This document shows positions 1-8,125 of a stretch of DNA of 64,000 nt, in pieces; the first letter of the stretch is position 1, and each line of letters begins with the position of its first letter. Made by a program: the position numbers and the translations under genes. The DNA is from CBDBON01 sp965208395. GTDB lineage: Bacteria; Chloroflexota; Dehalococcoidia; Lucifugimonadales; CBDBON01. The notes beneath the pieces were generated by a model. The model made no database searches. It worked only from the letters and a program-made list of their open reading frames with translations, and had not been told where the DNA came from. The stretch is taken from assembly GCA_965208395.1 (NCBI GenBank), contig CBDBON010000003.1, positions 930,001 through 994,000 of the forward strand. Direction: 5' to 3'.

Positions 1-1484
1 CTCTCCAGCAGCCGGTCGACCGGAATGCCTGTCCAGGCCGCTACGACTCTTCCGATCTCCTCCGCGTCCACGACCATGTCGATGTCCTTGTCCCGCAGGA
101 ACTCCCGCCGCTCCCGGTCGTACTCATCCTGGAGCTGCAGACGCTCGGTTTTCAGCTCCGCCGCCCTCTCGTAGTCGGCGCGCCGAGACGCTGAGTCCTC
201 CTCGTTCTCAAGGTGCCTGAGCCTCGATTCCCGCTCCCGCAGCGCGATGGGAAGGAGCTGAGATTCGATACGGATGCGGCTTGCGGCCTCGTCGATCAGG
301 TCCACCGCCTTGTCGGGGAGCAGCCGGTCGGAGATGTATCTCTGGCCCAGCCGGACGGCCGCCTCCAGGGCCGAATCCTCTATCTTGAGATCGTGATGGC
401 CCTCGAAACGAGGCCGCAGCGCCCCGAGCATCTCCACAGCCGTCTCGACGTCAGGCTCCTCCACGAGAATCGGCTGGAACCGCCTCTCGAGAGCCGCGTC
501 CTTCTCGATGTGCTTGCGGTACTCCTGCTCGGTGGTCGCGCCCACGCACTGTAGCGCCCCCCTCGCCAGCGCCGGCTTCATCATGTTGCTCGCGTCGATG
601 GCGCCCTCGGCCGCCCCGGCGCCAACGACGGTGTGTATCTCGTCGATGAATAGGATGACCTCTCCCTGCGCCTCCCTGATCTCGTCCATCACCGACTTGA
701 GGCGCTCCTCGAACTCGCCCCGGAACTTCGAGCCCGCGACCAGGGAGCCCATGTCCAGCGCGAGCATGCGTCTCCCTTCGAGCTCCGCAGGGACGTTGCC
801 CGCTGCGATCCGCTGCGCCAGACCCTCGACAATCGCCGTCTTTCCCACGCCTGCGCCCCCGATCAGGACGGGGTTGTTCTTCGTGCGGCGGATAAGCGTC
901 TGCATCGCCCGCGCGACCTCGTCGTCGCGCCCGATCACAGGGTCGAGCCTGCCGTCCGCTGCGAGCCCGGTGAGATCGACGCTGTACTGCTCCAGGGAGC
1001 GGTAACGACTCTCTGCCCGAGGGTCGGTTACCCTGTGAGTCCCCCTGATCTTCTGGAGCGCCTGGTAGACCTTCTCCAGGTCGACGCCCATCTCGTCCAG
1101 CACCGCCTTCACGCCGCCCTGGTCCTCCTGGGTCAGCGCGACCAGGAGGTGCTCCGCGCCGATGAACTCATCTCCCAGCCGGTCGGCCTCCGACTTGGCT
1201 CTCTCCAGCAGTCCGGCGGCCCTGGGCGTAACGTAGACCTGGCCCGACTCGTGCGCCACCTTGGGCGCCCGCTCGAGCAGCCCATGCAGCGCTCCATGCA
1301 CACTTTCGAGAGACACGCCCAGCTCCCGGAAGACCTCCGCCGGGATACCCTTCTCCTGTTCGATCAGCGCCATCAGCACGTGCTCGGAGTCCCACTGGCT
1401 GTGACGGTAGCGGCGCATGATGTCCTGGGAGGTCTTCAATATCTCCTGGGCCTGTTCCGTGAACTCGTCCGGTCTCAGCACCAT
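1..1484 (-). CDS. clpC: ClpC-type AAA+ chaperone/unfoldase, N-terminal part
   Basis: Hsp100 ATPase that unfolds proteins, usually for the ClpP protease in the cytoplasm. The gene runs off the left edge, so about the first 494 residues are visible. They hold the double Clp N-domain (repeat starts near residues 5 and 80), the first AAA+ module with Walker A GGAGVGKTA near residue 207 and Walker B ILFIDEIHT, and a short linker with a UVR-like stretch (YERAAELKTERLQ). The linker is far shorter than the ClpB coiled-coil middle domain, which favours ClpC. The ATG at 1484 follows a GAGGTG ribosome site. The second AAA+ module lies outside the window. Confidence 0.93.
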   Translation of the reverse strand, partial: MVLRPDEFTEQAQEILKTSQDIMRRYRHSQWDSEHVLMALIEQEKGIPAEVFRELGVSLESVHGALHGLLERAPKVAHESGQVYVTPRAAGLLERAKSEADRLGDEFIGAEHLLVALTQEDQGGVKAVLDEMGVDLEKVYQALQKIRGTHRVTDPRAESRYRSLEQYSVDLTGLAADGRLDPVIGRDDEVARAMQTLIRRTKNNPVLIGGAGVGKTAIVEGLAQRIAAGNVPAELEGRRMLALDMGSLVAGSKFRGEFEERLKSVMDEIREAQGEVILFIDEIHTVVGAGAAEGAIDASNMMKPALARGALQCVGATTEQEYRKHIEKDAALERRFQPILVEEPDVETAVEMLGALRPRFEGHHDLKIEDSALEAAVRLGQRYISDRLLPDKAVDLIDEAASRIRIESQLLPIALRERESRLRHLENEEDSASRRADYERAAELKTERLQLQDEYDRERREFLRDKDIDMVVDAEEIGRVVAAWTGIPVDRLLE

Positions 1485-1543
1485 CTCGACACCTCGTTGC
1501 GTCTCGTCGGGATTGGTTCCCGCAGGTCAGCTATGACTACTCG

Positions 1544-1572
1544 ATTATATCAAAGACCTTGATATAAACCAA
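1544..1572 (-). promoter_or_regulatory. clpC promoter overlapped by a perfect inverted repeat
   Basis: Reading leftward, a perfect -10 TATAAT (1549-1544) lies 17 bp from a weak -35 TTGGTT (1572-1567). A perfect 9-bp inverted repeat, TTATATCAA/TTGATATAA at 1545-1553 and 1559-1567 with 5-nt spacer, covers the -10 and the spacer. That is the position of a repressor operator. It matches neither CIRCE (HrcA), HAIR (HspR) nor the CtsR heptads as I know them. Confidence 0.6.
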
Positions 1573-1716
1573 CTCAACTTTCGACCCTCCATAGTTGCCC
1601 CTTATCTTCCTCGGTCCGATGGGAAGCTAAATATGGGGGTTCCCTGTCCCTCCGCTGCGTCTACCGGCGAGCGGGCCGAGTTTGACTTTGGGTAGTGCGA
1701 ATGGCAGACTTGGCCG

Positions 1717-2382
1717 GTGATTATCGACATCCACACCCACACCTATCCCGGTTCGGACGACAGCTTCCTCACACCGGAGCAGCTGGTGGCGGAGGCGAAG
1801 CGGCTGGGGCTCGACGGGGTGTGCATCACCGAGCATGACAACTTCTGGACCGCCGAGGACATCCATGCTCTCTCCAGGACCTTCGACTTCCCGATCTTCC
1901 CCGGGTGCGAGGTGACGACCGAGGACGGCCATCTCCTGGTATACGGGCTTCGCAAGTACATCTTCGGCATGCACCGCTCCAGCTTCGTGAAGCGGCTCGT
2001 CGACGAGGCCGGCGGCGCGATCGTGGTCGCCCATCCCTACAGGCGCACCTTCAGGCCGGACGAGAGCGAGACGCCGGAGGGCTACGACCGGATGCTCGAC
2101 AGGGCCTGCAGGAACGACGCCTTCTCGCTGTCAGATGCCGTGGAGGTGTTGAACGGGCGCGGCTCAGAGCGGGAGAACGAATTCTCCCATCGGATCGCCG
2201 ATAGACTCGGGATGCAGGGGACAGGCGCCAGCGACGCTCACAGCCTGGGGGACCTTGGCACCTTCGCCACCGAGTTCGAGCGTCCGGTGCGCACCCTGGA
2301 CGACTTCATCTCAGAGTTGAGGGCCGGGCGGTTCAGATCGGTCGTCCTGGACAGAGTGGCGGTCGCTCACGCCCATCCCTGA
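1717..2382 (+). CDS. PHP-domain metal-dependent hydrolase
   Basis: A 221-residue PHP (polymerase and histidinol phosphatase) domain protein, probably a metal-dependent phosphoesterase; the substrate is unknown. Metal-binding motifs are DIHTHTYPG at the N-terminus, ITEHDNFW, GCEVTTEDGHLLVYGL, VVAHPYRR and a C-terminal GASDAH. It is a stand-alone PHP domain with no polymerase module. The GTG start at 1717 places the HxH motif directly at the N-terminus, as usual for the family, although the ribosome site is weak. The transporter ATPase gene starts 18 nt after its stop. Confidence 0.85.
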   Translation: MIIDIHTHTYPGSDDSFLTPEQLVAEAKRLGLDGVCITEHDNFWTAEDIHALSRTFDFPIFPGCEVTTEDGHLLVYGLRKYIFGMHRSSFVKRLVDEAGGAIVVAHPYRRTFRPDESETPEGYDRMLDRACRNDAFSLSDAVEVLNGRGSERENEFSHRIADRLGMQGTGASDAHSLGDLGTFATEFERPVRTLDDFISELRAGRFRSVVLDRVAVAHAHP

Positions 2383-2400
2383 CCGCTAGGTCGAGGCTAT

Positions 2401-3387
2401 ATGGCCCGCACCCTTCTCGAGATCAACGACCTTCACACCCACTTCCCAACGAAGGACGGGACTGTCAAGGCCGTCAACGGCGTCTCTCTCCAGCTAAAGG
2501 AGGACTCGATCCTCGGCCTGGTCGGAGAGAGCGGATCCGGCAAGACGGTCACGGCCCTATCCGTGCTCCGCCTGCTTCCCTCCCCGGGGCAGACGACCCG
2601 GGGCCGCGTCTGGTATCAGAACCAGGACCTGCTCCGCCTCCAACCGGAGGAGATGCGCCGCATCAGGGGCCAGGAGATCGCCCTCATCTTCCAGGACGCC
2701 GGCTCCAGCCTCAACCCTGTAATCACAGTCGGCCAGCAGGTGGAGGAGACGGTGCTCGCCCACACCAACATGAGCAGCCGCGAGGCCAGGGCCAGGGCGG
2801 TCGAGCTGCTCACCGAGATGGGCATCCCAGACCCGAAGAGGGTCCTGGGCCGCTACCCGTTCCAGCTGAGCGGAGGGATGGCGCAGCGCGTCATGCTGGC
2901 CATAGGCGTCGCTCACCGGCCGAAGGTGCTGATAGCGGACGAGCCGACCTCGAACCTGGACGTCACCCTGCAGGCAGAGATACTCCAACGTCTCAGGCAG
3001 CTACGGGACGAAAGGCACACGGCTATTCTGCTGATCACCCACGACCTCGGCGTGATCGCCCAGATGGCCGACACCGTCGCGGTCATGTACGGCGGTTCCA
3101 TAGTGGAGATGGCGGACACGCCGACGCTGTTCAAGCGTCCCCTGCACCCCTACACCTGGGGCCTGTTCCAGTCGCTGCCGCGGCTGGACGGGCGTCTATC
3201 CAGTCTGCAGCCGCTCAGGGGCGCTCCTCCCAAGATGATCGACCCTCCCGACCGGTGTCCTTACGTCGACCGGTGCCCCAAGGCTGTCACGGCATGCCGC
3301 ACCCAGCCGATGCCCAGCCTCGTCGAGGTGGAGCCCGATCACTGGCTCGCCTGCTACAACCGGATCGTCCACACTGCCGCCTCCTGA
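2401..3387 (+). CDS. Oligopeptide/dipeptide ABC transporter ATP-binding protein (DppD/OppD type)
   Basis: Cytoplasmic ATPase of a peptide or nickel uptake ABC transporter, 328 residues. Walker A GESGSGKT is at residues 43-50, the signature LSGGMAQRV near 157, Walker B VLIADEPTSNLD near 178, and the family-specific C-terminal cysteine-rich segment (CPYVDRCPKAVTAC) is present. No DppF partner, permease or binding protein adjoins it. The binding protein/permease sets at 28.7-36.6 kb lack ATPases, so it might serve them in trans; that is inference. Confidence 0.9.
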   Translation: MARTLLEINDLHTHFPTKDGTVKAVNGVSLQLKEDSILGLVGESGSGKTVTALSVLRLLPSPGQTTRGRVWYQNQDLLRLQPEEMRRIRGQEIALIFQDAGSSLNPVITVGQQVEETVLAHTNMSSREARARAVELLTEMGIPDPKRVLGRYPFQLSGGMAQRVMLAIGVAHRPKVLIADEPTSNLDVTLQAEILQRLRQLRDERHTAILLITHDLGVIAQMADTVAVMYGGSIVEMADTPTLFKRPLHPYTWGLFQSLPRLDGRLSSLQPLRGAPPKMIDPPDRCPYVDRCPKAVTACRTQPMPSLVEVEPDHWLACYNRIVHTAAS

Positions 3388-3395
3388 GTCTCTCC

Positions 3396-3446
3396 GCCTC
3401 TTTCTTCCCCCCGCGGACGAGGGAAGATTGAGATGGGGAGGTCCCC
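3396..3446. repeat. G/C-run inverted repeat between convergent genes
   Basis: A CTTTCTTCCCCC...GGGAAGATTGAGATGGGG arrangement between the ATPase gene and holA, both of which end here. It belongs to the same intergenic hairpin family as 4446-4496, 7975-8048, 17047-17148, 18350-18475 and 19873-19930. It could act as a bidirectional terminator. Confidence 0.6.
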
Positions 3447-3448
3447 TC

Positions 3449-4435
3449 CTACATCGCCAGCTCCGCGATGAGCATGTCGAGCACCAGTGTGTCATCCGCC
3501 GCGCTGGTCTTGAGGTCGGCGTCGGCCTCAAGCAGCCTCCGGTGGATAGTGGCGAGCCGCTCCGACGAGATCCTCTCCTCCTGTTGGAGTGTCTTCTGCA
3601 GCGGATAGCCTGACAGCGAGAGCCTTCCCCCGATCTCGGACCGCGGGACGCCCTGCGCCCTGACGTCCCTGGCCAGCAGCACGAGGCGCACCTGCCGCGC
3701 GATCATCGTGATGATGTAGGAGGGTTCGCGGCCCTCGTCCAGGAGGCGGTGTATATGCCTGACGGCGTGATCCGGCCGCCTCTCCAGGACGGCGTCCACC
3801 GCCGCGAAGATGTTAGCCTCCCTGACGTACGCCACCATCCGGCGCACGTCCTCGTACCTGATCCGCTCATCGCCGCGATAGACCGAGAGCTTCTCCAGCT
3901 CAGAGTCTATTATGCGGAGATTGCCGCCGATAGCGGACGCCAGCGCGTCCGCCGCTCTGGGCTCGATCTCTATGCCGCGGTGCCGCGCACGGTCGACGAC
4001 CCAGCGCGGAAGCTCGCGGGGACGCGGGACCGGGAAGGTCTCCGTCTCCGCCAGCGGGCGGACCAGCGCCAGCAGCGGGTTGCGGCTGTTCAGGGCCCCT
4101 TCCGCGAAGACGAGGGCTGTCGTGCCGGGGACTCCGCTCAGAACGTCCGGCAGGCCCTCCCACTCTCCCAGAGCCCTCCTCTCGGCAGGCCCTGACCTCC
4201 TTGCCGGCCTCTGGAGCTCGTATCTGCCCAACAAGCCACGGACGATCACGACCCTCCTGTCTGCGAGAAACGGCGCCGCTCCGCTCGTCGCCGCCAGCTC
4301 ATCGAGACCCACCACGGCGCCATCCAGCACCGATATGTTGACGTCCCGCAGCTCCGCCGGTTGAACCTCCTGCTTCATGCCGGAGAGCCTCTCCTCCAGG
4401 GAGACCTCGTCGCCCCCGTACAACAGGTATATCAT
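3449..4435 (-). CDS. holA: DNA polymerase III delta subunit
   Basis: Delta subunit of the clamp loader, which opens the beta clamp during loading onto DNA; 328 residues, normal for HolA. The N-terminal segment MIYLLYGGDEVSLEERL matches the typical HolA start, and the AAA+-like fold with the C-terminal helical collar is recognisable (IITMIARQVRLVLLARDV, then LQQEERISSERL). As in other delta subunits there is no working Walker A. It stands alone, convergent with the upstream ATPase gene. Confidence 0.88.
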   Translation of the reverse strand: MIYLLYGGDEVSLEERLSGMKQEVQPAELRDVNISVLDGAVVGLDELAATSGAAPFLADRRVVIVRGLLGRYELQRPARRSGPAERRALGEWEGLPDVLSGVPGTTALVFAEGALNSRNPLLALVRPLAETETFPVPRPRELPRWVVDRARHRGIEIEPRAADALASAIGGNLRIIDSELEKLSVYRGDERIRYEDVRRMVAYVREANIFAAVDAVLERRPDHAVRHIHRLLDEGREPSYIITMIARQVRLVLLARDVRAQGVPRSEIGGRLSLSGYPLQKTLQQEERISSERLATIHRRLLEADADLKTSAADDTLVLDMLIAELAM

Positions 4436-4445
4436 GGCGCGTCTC

Positions 4446-4496
4446 TCTCACCTCTTCCCCCTCGGAGCCGTGGGAAGATTGAGCCGGGGGTCTCTC
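4446..4496. repeat. G/C-run inverted repeat
   Basis: CTCTTCCCCCTCGGAGCC followed by GTGGGAAGATTGAGCCGGGGG, a second member of the intergenic hairpin family, between the divergent holA and DUF1232 genes. A terminator role is therefore unlikely at this copy, which favours a mobile or REP-like origin. Confidence 0.55.
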
Positions 4497-4542
4497 TCCC
4501 TTTCATGTCTGACCGTTTCTCATGTCTCGACGGGCGGTTATA

Positions 4543-4878
4543 ATGACGCACATGAGGCTGTTGCTCACGATACTCCAGATGACCGGCGTGCCGCGTCTCG
4601 TCTTCCGCCTGATGGTCGACAGCCGCGTCCCGATGCGTCTCAAGCTGATCCTGCCCGCCGCCCTCGTCTACCTAATCTCGCCTTTCGATCTGGTCCGCGA
4701 CATGGTACCAGTACTAGGCCGGATAGACGACGTTCTCGTGCTCGCCGCCGCCCTTGCGCTGTTCCTGGGCACGGCTCCCAAGCACCTGGCGTCCGGGCAC
4801 GGGGAAGGCCGCCGGACCGGTCCGGACGGGAAGGTCATCGACGGCTCATACCGCTTTATCGACGACAAGGACGAGTAG
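4543..4878 (+). CDS. DUF1232 (YkvA-like) small membrane protein
   Basis: A short protein with the DUF1232 hallmark LPAALVYLISPFDLVRDMVPVLGRIDDVLVLAAAL, giving two hydrophobic segments. Members are predicted membrane proteins of unknown function. The start is uncertain: in-frame ATGs lie at 4522, 4543 and 4552, none with a good Shine-Dalgarno. A TATAAT at 4539-4544 puts a likely transcription start just before the ATG at 4552, so a leaderless message from 4552 is possible. Confidence 0.7.
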   Translation: MTHMRLLLTILQMTGVPRLVFRLMVDSRVPMRLKLILPAALVYLISPFDLVRDMVPVLGRIDDVLVLAAALALFLGTAPKHLASGHGEGRRTGPDGKVIDGSYRFIDDKDE

Positions 4879-4917
4879 CGCCGGCCTCCCGGTCCTAGAG
4901 GACGGCGAGACGCCGCT

Positions 4918-6000
4918 ATGAACATCGCCATCGTCGGACCTCCCGCCTCCGGCAAGACCACCATCTTCAACGCTGTCACCGGTGCGCGCTCCGGCGTGGG
5001 GGCCTACGCCGGCGGGCGTCCGAACGTGGGCGTAGCCAAGGTTGCCGACCCGCGGATGGAGCTGTTCGAGACGGTGTTCCAGCCCGCGCGCGCCGTCGTC
5101 GCCGAGATCGGTTTTATCGACCTTCCCCCCTCATACGACGGGTCAGGCAGGTCGTTCAGCGTCTCCGGAGAAGACCTGAACCACCTTCAGAACGCCGACT
5201 GCCTGATGCTCGTGGTGAGCGCCTTCGAGGGCAGGTCGGTCCCGCACCTCGACGACGGGACCAACCCTGCCCACGATCTCCAGTCGATGAAGGACGAGCT
5301 CGCCCTGGCGGACCTGCTCATAGTCGAAAGGCGCCTGTCGCGTGTGCGAGAGGCGTCCAAGGGGTCAAGGGCATCGGAACGAGAACCCCTCGAACGCGAG
5401 GAGGCTCTGCTCGCCGCTCTCAGGAAGTCCCTGGAGGAGGGAGCGCCCGTGCGGGAGCGGAGGCTCTCCTCCAACGAGTCGCGGATGCTGGCGGGCTTCC
5501 GGCTCCTGACCGCAAAGCCGCTGATGGTCGTTGCCAACATAAGCGAGGACCAGATTCCCGGCGCCGGGCCGTTGGAGGAGAGCCTCGCCGACGGCGGCGT
5601 TCCCGCCGCCGTGCTCTGTGGGCTGCTCGAGGCTGAGCTGGCCGCCATGGAGCCGGACGAGCGGCGTGAGTACAGGGAGTCCTTCGGCCTGGTCGAGTCC
5701 GGAATCGATCGGCTGGTGAGGCTCGCCCGCCGCGCCGTCGGTCTCATCACCTTCTTCACAGGGAACGACAGGGAGGTCAGGGCCTGGCAGGTGACGACCG
5801 GGACTACGGCGGTGGAGGCGGCCGGCAAGATCCACTCGGACATGGCGCGCGGCTTCATACGGGCTGAGGTGGTGGCTCACGGAGACCTGGAGGAGTGCGG
5901 AACGCTGGCGGAGGCCCGGCGCCGCGGTCTCCTGCGCCAGGAGGGAAGAGGGTACCGGGTGACGGACGGCGACCTCGTCACCATCCTCTTCAGCGTGTGA
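4918..6000 (+). CDS. Divergent YchF/OLA1-like P-loop NTPase with TGS domain
   Basis: A 360-residue OBG-family NTPase. The P-loop is GPPASGKTT at residues 7-15, a G4-position motif VVANISED replaces the usual YchF NVxE, and the C-terminal domain (ITFFTGNDREVRAWQ to GDLVTILFSV) is the YchF TGS/DUF933 domain. YchF proteins bind ribosomes and hydrolyse ATP. The G3 motif is unusual, DLPPSYDGSG instead of DIAGLVKGAS, so this may be a paralog of classical YchF rather than the housekeeping copy. It is followed after 5 nt by hemW. Confidence 0.78.
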   Translation: MNIAIVGPPASGKTTIFNAVTGARSGVGAYAGGRPNVGVAKVADPRMELFETVFQPARAVVAEIGFIDLPPSYDGSGRSFSVSGEDLNHLQNADCLMLVVSAFEGRSVPHLDDGTNPAHDLQSMKDELALADLLIVERRLSRVREASKGSRASEREPLEREEALLAALRKSLEEGAPVRERRLSSNESRMLAGFRLLTAKPLMVVANISEDQIPGAGPLEESLADGGVPAAVLCGLLEAELAAMEPDERREYRESFGLVESGIDRLVRLARRAVGLITFFTGNDREVRAWQVTTGTTAVEAAGKIHSDMARGFIRAEVVAHGDLEECGTLAEARRRGLLRQEGRGYRVTDGDLVTILFSV

Positions 6001-6005
6001 CCGGC

Positions 6006-7241
6006 ATGAGCGACGAGACGATCTATCTCCGCTCGAAGCCGCTGGCCCTATACGTCCACATCCCTTTCTGCAAGAGCAAGTGTCCCTACTGTGACTTCAA
6101 CACATACGAGGGGATCGAGACGCTCATCCCTCCCTACGTCGATGCCCTCTCGAGGGAGATAGAGATTTGGGGAGGCAGCCTAGGAAGGCCCCCGGTCCGC
6201 ACCGTCTTCCTCGGCGGGGGAACGCCCTCATATCTTCCTGCCGAGGCCGTGGGAGGTCTCCTGGACACCGTGCGCCGGTCCTTCGACCTCGACCCGGCGG
6301 CGGAGATCACCCTCGAGGCCAATCCCGACGACTGCGCCGATCCCAGGCTGCGTTCGCACCGGGTGTCCGGCGTAAACCGGGTCAGCATCGGAGTGCAGAG
6401 CCTGGACGACCGGCTGCTCGCCATGCTTGGACGCCGCCACGACGCGGCCCAGGCCGTCGACGCCTGTCACGCTGTCAGGGCGGCGGGATTCGAAAACGTC
6501 AGCGTCGACCTGATGTACGGCCTGCCGGGGCAGACCATCGAGGACTGGCGCCGGACGCTCGACGCCCTCTCTGAGATGGCGCCTCCCCACGCCTCTCTCT
6601 ACTGCCTCGCCATCGAGAGAGGTACGCCCATGGAGAGGTGGGTGGACTCCGGCGCCCTGCCCGAACCCGACCCGGACCTGGCGGCCGAGATGTACGAGCT
6701 GGCCGAGGATACGATGGTCCAACGGGGATATCGCCACTACGAGATATCCAACTGGGCCCTGCCAGGATTCGAGAGCCGGCACAACCTGGTCTACTGGCGG
6801 AACGAGCCGTACCTCGGAGTGGGCCCCGGCGCTCACTCCTATCTGGACGGCGTAAGATTCTGGAATCTGAGGTCTCCCAGGGAGTACGTGAGGCGCGTGG
6901 AGCAAACCGTGTCCCACGACTCTTCGGGCCGGGCCGGCGCCGGCCCGGCCGTCGAGGGGAGCGAGAGAATCGGCCGCGTGCTGGAGTCGGCCGAGACGTT
7001 GATGTTGGGCCTGCGTCTCGACGAAGGGGTCTCGTCGGACGAGTTCGCGGCGCGCTTCGGCGAGCCTCCGTCGTCGATCTACGCCGGCGTGGTCTCGGAG
7101 CTGTCCGGCCTCGGCCTGCTGGAGGAGTCGCGCGAATCGCTCAGGCTCACGCGGCGCGGGCGCATCCTCAGCAACGAGGTCTTCTCCCGCCTCCTCTCAA
7201 CCGAGCAGCGCCCCTTGACACCGCGAACATCCGTGCTATGA
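6006..7241 (+). CDS. hemW: Radical SAM protein HemW (heme chaperone, HemN-like)
   Basis: Radical SAM enzyme of the HemN/HemW family, 411 residues. The 4Fe-4S motif is C22-x3-C26-x2-C29 within YVHIPFCKSKCPYCDF. HemW-type features are SIGVQSLDD, DLMYGLPGQT and a C-terminal RHNLVYW motif, and it lacks the N-terminal extension of true coproporphyrinogen dehydrogenase HemN. The likely role is heme delivery to apoproteins. The ATG at 6006 was chosen because it begins just ahead of the conserved domain; an open frame extends upstream inside the preceding gene but adds nothing conserved. Confidence 0.88.
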   Translation: MSDETIYLRSKPLALYVHIPFCKSKCPYCDFNTYEGIETLIPPYVDALSREIEIWGGSLGRPPVRTVFLGGGTPSYLPAEAVGGLLDTVRRSFDLDPAAEITLEANPDDCADPRLRSHRVSGVNRVSIGVQSLDDRLLAMLGRRHDAAQAVDACHAVRAAGFENVSVDLMYGLPGQTIEDWRRTLDALSEMAPPHASLYCLAIERGTPMERWVDSGALPEPDPDLAAEMYELAEDTMVQRGYRHYEISNWALPGFESRHNLVYWRNEPYLGVGPGAHSYLDGVRFWNLRSPREYVRRVEQTVSHDSSGRAGAGPAVEGSERIGRVLESAETLMLGLRLDEGVSSDEFAARFGEPPSSIYAGVVSELSGLGLLEESRESLRLTRRGRILSNEVFSRLLSTEQRPLTPRTSVL

Positions 7242-7284
7242 TACTGATGTCACAGGCCACGGGCCCCATTGAAATGCTACACTT

Positions 7285-7313
7285 TTGACACAGAATGACA
7301 CACATAATATATA
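7285..7313 (+). promoter_or_regulatory. Consensus promoter for the rplI-dnaB cluster
   Basis: A perfect -35 TTGACA at 7285-7290 is separated by 17 bp from TATATA at 7308-7313. Transcription would start near 7320, giving a leader of about 90 nt before rplI. The promoter region holds two TGACACA repeats (7286 and 7296). Confidence 0.75.
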
Positions 7314-7320
7314 GATCCCG

Positions 7321-7371
7321 GGCTGGCACTCCCAGCCGCCCGGCAGATGCTACAATCATGAGGCTGCCGGG
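7321..7371 (+). promoter_or_regulatory. Structured rplI leader
   Basis: Two inverted repeats lie in the predicted leader: GGCTGG/CCAGCC (7321-7326, 7332-7337) and a perfect 8-bp stem CCCGGCAG/CTGCCGGG (7339-7346, 7364-7371) with a 17-nt loop. There is no U-tract, so it is not an ordinary terminator. Ribosomal-protein leaders often carry autoregulatory sites; that function here is inference. Confidence 0.45.
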
Positions 7372-7410
7372 ATAGATTCCGGTCCCAAATTCTTTCGGAG
7401 CACCTTGCAA

Positions 7411-7938
7411 ATGAGAGTCGTATTTCTTGAAGATGTCGCGGGAGTCGCCCAGGGTGGAGAGGTCAAGGAGGTCAAGAACGGCTTTGCCCGCAACTACCTG
7501 ATTCCGAAGAGCCTTGCCGTCCCCGCCACCCATGACGCGCTTCAGCGCGTCGAGAGACTGGCGAAGCAGGCCGAGGTCGACAGGCTCAGGAGGATCGAGG
7601 ACACGAAAGCCCTGGCCGCAGAGCTCGACGGCGTACGGGTCGACATAGAGATGCGAGCGGGCGCGGGAGGCCGTCTCTTCGGCTCCGTGACCAGCCAGAT
7701 CGTGGCTGCCGAGCTCTCCCGGATCACGGGCAGGGAGATAGACCGCCGGACCGTCGAAATCGCCGAGCCGATAAGAGAGCTCGGAACCTTCGATGTCACA
7801 GTCCGGCTGATGTCTGAGATCGAGGCTGGCATCAAGGTGCTCGTCTACGCCGCCGGGACCGATCCCTCCGAGATGGAGGAGGATTCCGGCCAGAGGGAGG
7901 AGGAGACCTCCTCCGATGACCCCACCGAAGAGGCGTAG
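7411..7938 (+). CDS. rplI: 50S ribosomal protein L9
   Basis: Large-subunit ribosomal protein L9, 175 residues. The N-terminal signature MRVVFLEDVAGVAQGG...VKNGFARNYLIP is diagnostic, followed by the long connecting helix and the C-terminal rRNA-binding domain. A strongly acidic tail (EEDSGQREEETSSDD) exceeds the usual length of about 150. The ATG at 7411 has GGAG 10 nt upstream and gives the normal L9 start; a TTG two codons earlier is too close to the ribosome site. The usual neighbours rpsF, ssb and rpsR are absent. Confidence 0.95.
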   Translation: MRVVFLEDVAGVAQGGEVKEVKNGFARNYLIPKSLAVPATHDALQRVERLAKQAEVDRLRRIEDTKALAAELDGVRVDIEMRAGAGGRLFGSVTSQIVAAELSRITGREIDRRTVEIAEPIRELGTFDVTVRLMSEIEAGIKVLVYAAGTDPSEMEEDSGQREEETSSDDPTEEA

Positions 7939-7974
7939 CGGGCCCCGCTGACAGCCGACCGGCAGAGAGAGGGC

Positions 7975-8048
7975 TCTGATCTCTTCCCCTGCTCCGTGAG
8001 GGAAGGAGAGCCCTACCTCTTCCCCCCCGTCCGCTGGGAAGACTTAGA
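7975..8048. repeat. Two tandem G/C-run hairpin units
   Basis: Between rplI and dnaB there are two adjacent units, GGGCTCTGATCTCTTCCCC...GAAGGAGAGCCC and CTCTTCCCCCCC...GGGAAGACTTAGAG. They belong to the dispersed hairpin family. The first unit closes with GGGCTCT/AGAGCCC-type complementarity. Confidence 0.55.
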
Positions 8049-8125
8049 GCGGCGACTCACCGTATCCTGCGTGTGCGGTACTGCCTACACCGGCGGGGCC
8101 ACCCATGCTCTGGGAGTATCTATAG

